Below, piece after piece: positions 1-7,897 of a DNA stretch of 64,000 nucleotides. Source of the stretch: Phycomyces nitens (Eukaryota > Mucoromycota > Mucoromycetes > Mucorales > Phycomycetaceae); contig JAHRBC010000008.1 in assembly GCA_022702545.1 (NCBI GenBank), positions 1,054,001 through 1,118,000 on the forward strand, given 5' to 3'. The notes beneath the pieces are model-generated. The model worked only from the letters and a program-made list of their open reading frames with translations. It was not told the DNA's origin and searched no databases. Every line of letters starts with the position of its first letter. Position 1 is the first letter of the stretch. The translations under genes and the position numbers were made by a program.

Positions 1-1010
1 TCCAAGAGAAAGGAGGTCCCAATTAAAGTCAGAGGATTGATTGCTGGTGATTTTGAAGCAGAAGAAAAAGTATCAACCATTTGTAAGCGATGTAATGTAG
101 CACGCCGTACAGTATACAATACAATGCGAAGGTACAGAGAGACCTGAACGACAATTATACACATGCACAAGGGACCCTTAAGGATATTCGGTGAGCGAGG
201 TTTGCGTGTTTTGCGCAGAGATAAAAAAAATCGAGCGGCTAGTTTGGATATGCTGATCAGCATAATGGGTGTGAATCTGGGAAGATATTTTTGCAAGGAT
301 ACGATGCGTGCTGCTAGCAAAACTCTTCATATAAATTCTTGTATAGCTGTATACAATCTATGGCTCACTGAGTAGCATCGCAGAGATCATCTTAGCTTTG
401 CCCACCATGCCAAAGAGGTGAATCAATGCTAGGATCGAGTGATTTGGAGCGATGAATCGACGTTCATGCTATTCCCAGTGTGCAAGAACGTATGAGTCTG
501 ACGTCTTCAGTCAGAGAAGTACAGTATAGATTGTGTAAGTCCCAGAAGTCAAGATGGTGGAGGATACGTGACGGTCGGGAGATGCGTTTGGTCTGGTGGT
601 GTTGTGCCAATAGAAATCATAAGTGGTAACCTGAAGCAATGGGGATATGAGAATATACTCCAAAACACCTTAACTCCATTCAAAAACAATTTGAGGTATG
701 AGCACGACGACTATTTTATCTTTCAGCAGGACAATTATCCATGTCATTGAAGAAAAATGGTAAAAGAGTACCAAAAGAATGCAGATCTGGAGGTGATGAA
801 GTGGCCTGCTTACAGCCCAGATCTCAGCCCGATTGAGAATATCTGAGCTTACCTTGGAAGAATGGTGAGGGCCAGAGGACCACAGCCCAAGGACCTAAAG
901 GAATTGAAGCAAGTCTTGAAAGAAGAATGATATAACTTACCAGTTGAAGTGTGTGCAGCACATTGTAATTATATGCCAAATCGACTACATGCACACAAAA
1001 TATTAAAAAA
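1..1010 (+). pseudogene. Degenerate Tc1/mariner DD34E transposase, cut by window edge
   Basis: A Tc1/mariner transposase cuts and pastes its own element using a DDE catalytic triad. Frame 1 opens inside a helix-turn-helix DNA-binding domain (residues about 1-48, ending RRTVYNTMRRY). The first catalytic Asp lies in WSDEST (codon 451-453), the second in FQQDN (codon 730-732) and the Glu in SPDLSPIEN (codon 835-837). The 34 residues between the last two are the spacing of classical Tc1 elements. In-frame stops occur at 145, 430, 493, 748, 844 and 928, and the stretch 148-400 seems frameshifted, so it is dead. The 5' end and left terminal repeat lie outside the window, and I could not recognise a right terminal repeat after 1010. 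Family assignment is firm; the exact 3' end is approximate. Confidence 0.9.
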
Positions 1011-1436
1011 AAATAATACTATAATTTATAAACACCGTACTCCACTCTTTAAGTCAGTAAATTTTAATACTATGTTATTATAGTAGAAAGTGAGAAAACA
1101 GGGATGATAGCATGGAGAAGTATATATTTTATTTGGCGAGAGACAAATTTGTGCCATTAGCCAACCTACGGGACTGTATTTGTTGCAAAGGACATAGGTT
1201 GCTCTGTTTATCTAGTATTGTCTGTGCCATTTAGAGAACCTCTTCGATTACAATATTTTGCCCTTTCGCAATACCCATCGCTTTCCACCTCATCCCCACT
1301 ACCCTCTCATACTTGTGCATCTAACTTCTCTTCCTACCCGAAGAACCCCTCGTGCACGTCGCACCGTATACAAAGATCCACCTTATCCCTCCATATTACA
1401 CATGTATTTAAAAAATACATAAACACGGATAATAAA
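1011..1436. other. Intergenic, no recognisable feature
   Basis: This stretch follows the dead transposase and precedes the inverted LTR-like sequence. A short open frame at 1218-1484 is composed of low-complexity Ser/Pro/Thr codons from a C-rich patch and has no family resemblance. I see no RNA gene, repeat or promoter here. Confidence 0.5.
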
Positions 1437-1651
1437 GGTTTTCTGATACAATACAACTATGGTATACACACTACAGCTAAGTAAAATACATGCTCCACAA
1501 CCGATTTCCGGTTCCTCTTTGCTAATGAGCATGGCAGGTTTCAACAGTGATAACTGACCATCACACAATGGACGTTATATTAAAAGGGAATTAGAATAAT
1601 AAGTATATAAACCATCATAAACTTCTATCTTTAATAAATAACACTCTCACA
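1437..1651 (-). repeat. LTR-like sequence, minus orientation
   Basis: Read on the minus strand, this segment begins TGTGAGAGTGTTATTTATT at 1651 and aligns along its length with the plus-strand sequence at 2834-3102. The first 75 bp are about 85% identical by eye. It lacks about 40 bp present in the other copy (near 2948-2990). The TG start and the position of its partner just after a Ty3 integrase fragment suggest it is a solo or truncated LTR from the same element family, inserted in the opposite direction. Its outer end is approximate because similarity fades near 1437. Confidence 0.7.
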
Positions 1652-1782
1652 GTATCTAAATTTTCCCTACAAACCCTAATCCATTTCAACGGCCACAGAC
1701 AGTTGATTTACATACATTTGATAAAAATCTCAAATTTTCGTACTTTTTTTTAAATTTTTTTTTCAATCAGTTTATTAATCTA
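1652..1782. other. AT-rich spacer with poly-T
   Basis: Short AT-rich sequence between the inverted LTR-like copy and a helix-turn-helix fragment, with T-runs around 1744-1763. No feature recognised. Confidence 0.4.
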
Positions 1783-1974
1783 ATGAACATGGCTTCTAAA
1801 GAATCAGAATATAATATACGTGGACCATATGAAAACCGTAAAGATAGAAACTACTGGGGTGTATACTTTCTTTACCAAGCCAAATATTCCCTCTGGCAGA
1901 TTGCGAATATGATCGAGATACCAACGTCTAGTGTGCAAACAATTGTCAAATGCATAGGACTTTTAGTTGCCTTT
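1783..1974 (+). pseudogene. Transposase-type helix-turn-helix N-terminal fragment
   Basis: The open frame encodes about 64 plausible residues before running into poly-A/T sequence. It has a basic RGPYENRKD lead followed by a helix-turn-helix-like segment (YSLWQIANMIEI then PTSSVQTIVK). An RGPY-type lead followed by such a domain is common at the N-terminus of Tc1/IS630-family transposases in Mucorales. No catalytic domain follows: 1975-2440 has no DDE motif, so this is a truncated piece. It could alternatively be another HTH protein fragment. It lies between the two oppositely oriented LTR-like sequences. Confidence 0.5.
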
Positions 1975-2446
1975 TCCCTAAAAAACCAAGCCGGATTTTT
2001 TTTTAAAAAAAAAACTAGATGACAGAGCAGAAAGATATCCGGAAAGGATCATTTGAAAGGATTCATTTGCATCCTATAATCAGCTCAAAATGTCATTAGT
2101 CGACATGAAGATTAATTTATGTAAAAAACCGTAATCGCCTCTGTCAAGCAATTAGACTTCCAACCTTTCATTGCAGCACATAAACCTATATTGACAGAGA
2201 AACACAAGAATTCTAGCATAATCAAATAAAGTATGGATATTAGTATTCAAAGACTTTTAGATATAGTCGCATTGAAGGCAGGATTGGTATTTTTTTAACC
2301 CAAATATTGTGTCTGAAATGTACATTTTTGTTTTTGAAATTCCTGAGCACTTGAAGAAAATACAAAAAGTTGACATCTCCCAGAATACATCATACCTGAC
2401 CAACTATAATCTTCTTCTCCCATGTATAAAGATGTAAAAGTAGGTA
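1975..2446. other. Degenerate transposon-derived DNA
   Basis: AT-rich sequence with stops in all frames, separating the helix-turn-helix fragment from the integrase fragment. The last 80 bp, upstream of 2447, may be decayed pol sequence of the Ty3 element, but no motif is clear. Confidence 0.35.
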
Positions 2447-2791
2447 ATGACTAGACAGATATTTACAGTGGCCAAAAGGTGGATTAACAGACAACAGACG
2501 CTGCTTAATAATAATCACAATGAGATGTTGATTCCAGCAGAGAGTGACCTAGAAGACCTTCTCACCAAAGAAAATGCTTTCGGATACTTTTTAGCGGAGG
2601 CCTTAACAAACTCACTTCACAACGAAGGCATACACTCGGCAAACATACATAAAAATGCCGTCAAAGTAGTACAAAGCTGTATAGAGTGCCAAAAGTATAA
2701 CATAGGAAAAAAAGGTTATCATCCTTTAAGACCAATCCATGAATATTTGCCATGTGATCATTGGGCTATAGACCTCGCCGGTCCTTTCTGA
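2447..2791 (+). pseudogene. Ty3-type retrotransposon integrase fragment
   Basis: Retroviral-type integrase inserts the reverse-transcribed element into the host genome. The 114-residue frame holds the end of the N-terminal HHCC zinc-binding domain: GIHSANIHKN, then the CIECQKYN Cys-x2-Cys half. A linker (GYHPLRPIHEYLPCD) follows, then the first strand of the catalytic core, HWAIDLAGPF, which carries the first catalytic Asp. The frame stops there, and only about 42 bp separate it from an LTR-like sequence at 2834. The rest of the integrase core is therefore deleted. The linker wording resembles Ty3 elements of Mucorales. No reverse transcriptase, RNase H, protease or gag is seen upstream. Confidence 0.87.
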
Positions 2792-2833
2792 GGTATATGG
2801 TTTGTTAGTATCTTTTAAGGGAAATAAGAATAC

Positions 2834-3102
2834 TGTGAGAGTGTTATTTATTGAAGAAAGAATATTATGGTGGTTTATATACTTATCATTCTAGTTCCCT
2901 TGTTCTATTAATCTCTATTGTGTAATAGTCGGTTATCACTGTAGTAGTGTGAAGTGTATGTGTGCCTGGTGTTTAACTGCTCCTGGGATGTTAACTTGCC
3001 ATGGTCAATAGCAAAGACGAACCAGATATTGGTTGTGGAGTTTGTATTTCACTCAACTGTGGTGTGTATACCACACTAACAAATTCGTATACCTCAGTAA
3101 CA
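2834..3102 (+). repeat. LTR-like sequence, plus orientation
   Basis: About 269 bp beginning TGTGAGAG and ending near CAGTAACA, giving TG...CA termini. It matches the reverse complement of 1437-1651. Its place directly downstream of the integrase fragment and in the same orientation is what a 3' LTR of a truncated Ty3 element would show. I could not confirm a target-site duplication. The right end is chosen from the TG/CA rule and could be off by tens of bases. Confidence 0.65.
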
Positions 3103-3730
3103 ATAAAATAAAACTCTAAAAGCAAAAAGGTTAATGGTTATAGCGCCGCTATATCTACTTGAGCTTAATGATATACGAGTCAAATAATCAAGACAAAACT
3201 ACTGTTTTCTCGTCTTCCACACATTACTTTTTGCTGAAAATAACTTTATTAAAGAGCTAGGAGCGATTAAAAAAAGATTAAACAGATGCGCGGGCGGGAT
3301 TCCAAATCAATCGGGTCTGCGGAGTTGGAAATAGCTCGAAAATGCAATTCCGACGTTAAGAGTTGCAGTGGTAAAGTTGGACTTTCAATCTCCATTTCTT
3401 ATATATTTAAAGACAGATACATCCAGTCTCTTTTACTTTTCCAATTTGGCGTTTGCCGCCAGCTTTTCAAATTCATTTTTGATGAGTGAATGTCAGTACA
3501 TAACAGAATAATACATTTATTTATCATATTTAATAACGCTGGGAATAATTGATTATTCGGTGCAGTTGAATATATAACAAATCATACCACTTTGTTATAT
3601 TGAAAGTAATGGTTCCAGATTTGTTAGTTATAGTCTATCCAGTGGTTATACATTGTCATGACAAAAAAAACAGCATTTTAAAATATCAAATCAAATATAT
3701 TATTTAATAGGTTTTTATTTATTTATTTAT
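3103..3730. other. AT-rich intergenic DNA
   Basis: No family-level similarity was recognised. A perfect 13-bp palindrome (ATAGCGCCGCTAT) lies near 3138-3150. An open frame at 3286-3489 has no recognisable motif and is probably chance. Confidence 0.4.
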
Positions 3731-3731
3731 A

Positions 3732-3951
3732 ACGAGTTTCGCTCGTATATTAAAAGACATGCTATATAAACATGGTGATGCTGTTTACTTGTATTACAAT
3801 TGATTTTGCAAAGCAAAATCAAAAACAATTTAATTCTTTTTTTGAATAATCGAAGCGTAGCTTCGATTATTAAAAAAAAGACATTGTCCCCTCCCCCCTC
3901 CCCCCTCATTTTTATTGGCTCAAATAAATCCACAATTTTGCAAATTGTGGA
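3732..3951. repeat. Cluster of four compact hairpins with a C-tract
   Basis: Four inverted repeats with loops of only 3-5 nt lie within 220 bp. They are 3732-3746 (5-bp stem, ACGAG/CTCGT), 3800-3822 (10-bp stem, loop AAA), 3835-3881 (12-bp perfect core AATAATCGAAGC, loop GTA, extended by nine more pairs after one mismatch), and 3929-3951 (10-bp stem, loop TGC). A C4-T-C6-T-C6 tract occupies 3888-3906. Short perfect hairpins packed this way recall small mobile hairpin elements described in some fungal genomes, but I do not recognise a named family. Confidence 0.75.
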
Positions 3952-4222
3952 GACCAAGTAAGCGGGTCAAAAATCAATGTTTATTTTATTTTGAATGTAA
4001 AGACAATTACACAACTATATGTTAATCCAAGTATTCTATTCTATTCTGTCAAATTGCGATATTCTAATCTCATCTCCCTCTACTTGGAAGTGGCTAGGCC
4101 TATAACTATAGGCTAATATAAAAACGCTTTACCTCTTCTGATATTGGACTCTTTGTAGACCTCTGTTCATTCGTAGTAATTGTAATTGTAATAGCCTTTA
4201 TGCTTTTTGTGGGCTGCACAGT
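3952..4222. other. Intergenic, nothing recognised
   Basis: AT-rich sequence between the hairpin cluster and the minus-strand coding-like fragment. No motif seen. Confidence 0.4.
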
Positions 4223-4462
4223 TTATGTCCATCTTATTCCTCGGAAATCGAGGCCTGACGCATTCAAACAGGCGCAAACATCCTTTTTCCAATGAATAGT
4301 CAAATGTTTAAATGTCAAGTCAGCTATTATATACAATAATCGGTCTTGGTTCATGTCTTCTAATTTATGCTTACCGTCAATTCTTGGTGCCGAATTGAGA
4401 ATAAAGATAGGCAAATAATTTGCGCTTGGAGAAATATGAGCTGAAGACTTTTGATCAATCAA
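4223..4462 (-). pseudogene. Unidentified coding-like fragment
   Basis: A 79-residue minus-strand frame has a more protein-like composition than its surroundings. It has a mix of charged and hydrophobic residues, an amphipathic stretch (EDMNQDRLLYIIADLTFKHL), and two Cys in DVCACLNASG. An in-frame TGA lies a few codons upstream of the nominal start, and no continuation is evident downstream, so it is likely an exon or a decayed fragment of a dispersed gene family. I do not recognise the family and assign no function. Confidence 0.3.
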
Positions 4463-5330
4463 AGACTTGACTTCCAGTCAGAATATCTCGGTGGTGAATG
4501 TTTCTTTTTCATGTCTTAGATACTTGAAGCTTCATTTCATATTACCAAAAACAATTTTATCATTAATAGAAGACACATAGAGACTTTCATGGCTATGAAC
4601 TTATGCAATTATGTGTATGAGCAAAATATCAGTGTAAATGAAGAATATATGTTCAAGTTCATGTGTATATCAAATAAAAAATGTAAACAGGTGAAAGAGA
4701 CGTAATTGTAAAAAAAAAAAGGAAAGCAAGAGTTGAAAGTGTCAAAAAGAATATTCGGTTTTTAAAATAAACTGTATGTCAAATGCTTTTAGTCTTTTTC
4801 AGAACGTATCCAACCGACGATATACACATGCTATCTGTTATCAATTCAGTATATAGGTTTAAGGTTAGGACCGGGACCTTTTATATAATAATATAAAACA
4901 AGGTCTGATACATTCAGAACATTATACTTTAAAGTTGTACTCAGAAAATATTACTCACGGAATCCAGACCTTACGATTTTTTTCCAAAGATACTTTTGTG
5001 ATAGAAAAACAATTTATTCTCTTCATTTGTGTAAATTATACATTTAAAATATCAATCATAGAGTGTTATTGCATGAAATTTTGGTATGGGAGGTATATAT
5101 TTATCGACTTTTATCAAACAAGTATCTCGTTATTATGTTATACAGTTTCATAATATTTTTAAAGAGCCAACAAAGGATAATTACACAGTGTATCTCTAAA
5201 TCATAAGTCACTATCGTGGGTAATAATCATAGATTGTGTTTTCTGCTATTCTTGTCTTCAAAATAAAAAACATTACGGGTGTAGATTCCGAGATATTACA
5301 CACGATAGTCATCCGAAAATTGTAAAGGTG
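4463..5330. other. Unique flank left of the tandem array
   Basis: AT-rich sequence with no recognisable gene. A 72-codon open frame at 4935-5153 is Phe/Ile/Tyr-rich and looks like chance. The last 20 bp (about 5312-5330) resemble the end of the repeat unit with roughly 20 bp missing, so the array boundary is blurred here. Confidence 0.5.
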
Positions 5331-6020
5331 AGAAATATGAGATATTTTATTTATATGGATTGAGAAGATAAGGGTTTGGGTGTGACGTTGAGTAAAAAGA
5401 TTTTGTTGAATGAATGAATGAATGAATGATTGAAGAGAAGGGGTAGAAGGATGAGAGTGAGTTTTATTGAATTTGAGTTGATTAGTTTGTTGTTGTTGAG
5501 ATAAGTATGTGATATATTGTATGATATATTGTATGATTGTATTTTGTGAGTAAGGATTGAAAAATTGAGGTTAGATAGGAGGGTATGATAAGAATGGCGG
5601 GATTTAAGGATTTGTGGAGAAAGTATAGTTTGTATAGAGTGAAAAAGAGTTGTTGAAGTGGGATATGTGGATTTTAAATGATTATTATATGTGGGTTTGT
5701 GGTTGAGAGGGAGAATTGATTGAATTGAAGGAGATTGTGGATGTAATGATCCAGTATGGATAAGATGGGATGGATTTATAGAGTTTTTGAAATATGAGAT
5801 TATTGAGCGAACAAGTGTTTAGATTTGATTGGGTTAGTGTTGAGTGTATTGAATAAATGATTTAATAGAGGATCGATTAGTAGAAAAAGAGTTGAAAGAC
5901 TAATAAAAAGGTTTAAAGATGGATATGATGGATCGGGATTTTGGGTGGGATTTTTCGCAGTGAAGCTTTTTAGCTGGTTAAATTGATCGAATGTGTCAAG
6001 GGGACTGAGAGAGTATATTA
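5331..6020 (+). other. Extreme G-rich, C-depleted strand segment
   Basis: In 5341-5820 I count 6 C against roughly 147 G on the top strand, a GC skew above 0.9. Skew stays positive to about 6130. The segment contains a TGAA microsatellite (5407-5428), a duplicated GATATATTGTAT, and G-clusters such as GGGATTTTGGGTGGG near 5936. The equivalent lies at the start of every unit. In B units the same composition opens a 66-codon minus-strand frame (for example 48216-48416) that almost lacks G-containing codons; I regard it as a composition artefact. Confidence 0.9.
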
Positions 6021-6318
6021 TTCTTATTTTTTGATATTACTAAATTATGTGAATTGGGGTCAAATCAACAGAAAGCCGATACAAGCTTGGTAATGGATTC
6101 TATGGTGGGCGGTGTAATATAGACTAATATTGATTGTATATTGATTATAAGGAGCGATTTGTATGTAACTAAATGATCACAGCTAATATACGGAATTGTT
6201 TTCGGGTGCAAGAAATTGAAAACGATCCAGACTTGGATCCATCCAATCCGTACTTGTATTAGTTTATTGCGATTATAAAAACTTTGAATATGAATTGTGT
6301 TGTATGGTATATATTGAA

Positions 6319-6345
6319 TTTATTATTATTATTATTATTATTACT
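6319..6345. repeat. (ATT)n microsatellite
   Basis: About eight ATT units in A-type copies. It is interrupted and shorter in B-type copies (TTTTTATTATTATTGTTATT near 48736). Confidence 0.85.
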
Positions 6346-6464
6346 AGTCATTGATAAATTAAACAATAAAATAAAACGTAATTATTTAAGGTTATCATTC
6401 AGATAATGCTTTTTTGAATTCATATAGGTAATTCATATGTAAGCAAGGTCATCATCATGATATT

Positions 6465-6504
6465 AAATAAATACGTACGCATTTATTTGTGCTTCGTCAA
6501 GCAC
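6465..6504. other. Dyad plus hairpin at the skew switch
   Basis: A 24-bp dyad (6465-6488) is centred on CGTACG, with AAATAAAT-type arms and one mismatch. It abuts a perfect hairpin, GTGCTT-CGTC-AAGCAC (6489-6504). Both are kept in all units. They lie where the top strand changes from G-rich to C-rich. A protein-binding site or replication-related structure is possible, but nothing proves it. Confidence 0.6.
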
Positions 6505-6525
6505 TTTGTCCCACAATTCCCCAAC

Positions 6526-6915
6526 ACCCGTAGGTAGTAGACGCCCTACTTTTTCAACCTGCAAACTTCCTCCCACCAGATACTGGCTTGAACAGATACC
6601 TGGCTGCGGACACCCCACACTTAAGACCTTGCAGATGCACGGCTACCACAATACTTCCCCTCACCCGTAGGTAGTAGACGCCCTACTTTTTCAACCTGCA
6701 GACTTCCTCCCACCAGACACCGGCTTGAACGAATACCTGGCTGCGGACACCCCACACTTAAGACCTTGCAGATGCACGGCTACCACAATACTTCCCCTCA
6801 CCCGTAGGTAGTAGACGCCCTACTTTTTCAACCTGCAAACTTCCTCCCACCAGATATTGCCTTGAAAAATACCTGGCTGCGGACGCCCCACATTTTGAGA
6901 CCCTGGCTCCCCTCC
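6526..6915 (+). repeat. Three 137-bp C-rich subrepeats
   Basis: Copies begin at 6526, 6663 and 6800, each with ACCCGTAGGTAGTAGACGCC. The third diverges after about 85 bp. Each contains GTAGG-N10-CCTAC followed by TTTTT, a small stem with a T run. A-type units keep three copies (starts 11826, 17124, 22419, 27716, 33014, 38307, 43621). B-type units keep two (48939, 54094, 59246), which accounts for most of the 150-bp length difference. Confidence 0.95.
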
Positions 6916-7030
6916 ACCATTAAGGCTGTGTGATAACCTCCCCACACACTTTCGTGTCTATAGGAAAAAAGCTATACATAGTATTAGGCTTATGGTTTAC
7001 TTGCCGATTACAAATAAAAAGAAGATGTAC

Positions 7031-7114
7031 TTACAGTCCACAGTCCACAGTCTACAGTCTACAGTCTACAGTCTACAGTCTACAGTCTACAGTCTACAGT
7101 CTACAGTCCACAGT
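7031..7114 (+). repeat. Heptamer minisatellite (CTACAGT)n
   Basis: Twelve consecutive 7-mers: TTACAGT, CCACAGT twice, CTACAGT eight times, CCACAGT. A second block of four lies at 7173-7200. Copy number is constant in A units and reduced in B units (blocks from about 49313, 54468 and 59617). Because 7 is not a multiple of 3, all three plus frames stay open and read as Ser-Leu-Gln-Ser-Thr-Val repeats, so predicted proteins here are not evidence of a gene. Confidence 0.95.
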
Positions 7115-7257
7115 CAACATCCACATCTACATTCACATCCACAATCTGCAAGTCCACTGTCAAAAATCCGCTCTACAGTCCACAGTCCACAGTCCACGGT
7201 CTAAAGTACATAAGACCGGGTCTAGTTAGTGATGTTGTTTGTAATGTGCTAATTGCA

Positions 7258-7452
7258 ATGCGTACTTACATCGTCATCGGCAAAAAAGGGCTCAAGCTGA
7301 GGTCAGCAATGAAAAGTAGTAAGCTGGTGTACAAGAGAAAGGCGCTCTCCCCAAGTTCCCACTGTTGTTTATTTCTTATGGGAAAATTTTCAGTCAAACT
7401 TTTATTTGACAGAGTGATCAAGTCATGTGAGCTCTATGGCTTACCACTGTGA
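7258..7452 (+). CDS. Small conserved frame of unknown status (65 codons from ATG)
   Basis: From the ATG at 7258 the frame encodes 65 residues, with a basic middle (KSSKLVYKRKALS) and a hydrophobic C-terminal part (KFSVKLLFDRVIKSCELYG). It recurs in every full unit (ATGs near 12559, 17856, 23151, 28449, 33747). In units 7-10 it is joined to the heptamer frame upstream. One Leu is Pro in B units, and in unit 11 a lost A shifts the frame. The break in unit 11 and the lack of any recognised family argue against a functional gene; it may be a decayed exon. Confidence 0.12.
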   Translation: MRTYIVIGKKGLKLRSAMKSSKLVYKRKALSPSSHCCLFLMGKFSVKLLFDRVIKSCELYGLPL

Positions 7453-7897
7453 GAATCCTTCATATTATGTGAGGGTTTGGCGCCCTGCAACGGCTCAATA
7501 GCTTGATAATCTCTGCTTTTAGACGATTTTTCTTTACTGCTTGTATAACTTTTCTATTATTTATTGAATTTGAATATCTAGGCGATATTAAACAGCGAAA
7601 ATGCCGTAGCTATATAGTTTATTAGAGTTTAATATAGTGTAGGCTAATATAATCGATTCAATATAATAGCTGTAATTACTAATAGTTTGTAGACATTTTT
7701 ATATGCTTTACTTTCTTTCTTTTCGGCAGATAATGCGTACAGCCGTTGTGGTACCATTGTTCTGTCAAAGGCTTCCTAAATTTAGGGGAACGCATATTAT
7801 AGATTAGGAAGGAATAGAATACAAGAAAACGCTGTGACTCGGTATGATTGTAAGTAGAAGGGCAGGTTGGAGTGGGATTATCTCTGGATAGTTAATA
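7453..7897. other. Unit interior, nothing recognised
   Basis: AT-rich sequence of the repeat unit without recognisable gene, RNA or internal repeat. A and B units differ at three positions here (GCTTTA/GTTTTA, AACGCAT/AAAGCAT and CGCTGTG/CGCCGTG, near 7706, 7793 and 7831). Confidence 0.4.

Noticed and set aside
1218..1484. 88-codon plus-strand frame
   Set aside because: It starts at TTG or GTG type context, is low-complexity Ser/Pro/Thr, and its end overlaps the inverted LTR-like sequence.
1801..2791. A single element joining the helix-turn-helix fragment and the integrase fragment
   Set aside because: The two belong to different transposon classes and are separated by about 470 bp of sequence with stops in all frames.
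7031..7200. CRISPR-like or telomeric repeat
   Set aside because: The heptamers are contiguous with no spacers, and CTACAGT does not match a known telomere repeat. It is a simple minisatellite.
6930..7229. Overlapping plus-strand frames rich in Ser-Leu-Gln-Ser-Thr-Val, and longer fused versions in units 7-10
   Set aside because: They are translations of the heptamer minisatellite, which keeps all three frames open. Their lengths change with single-base indels between otherwise identical units.
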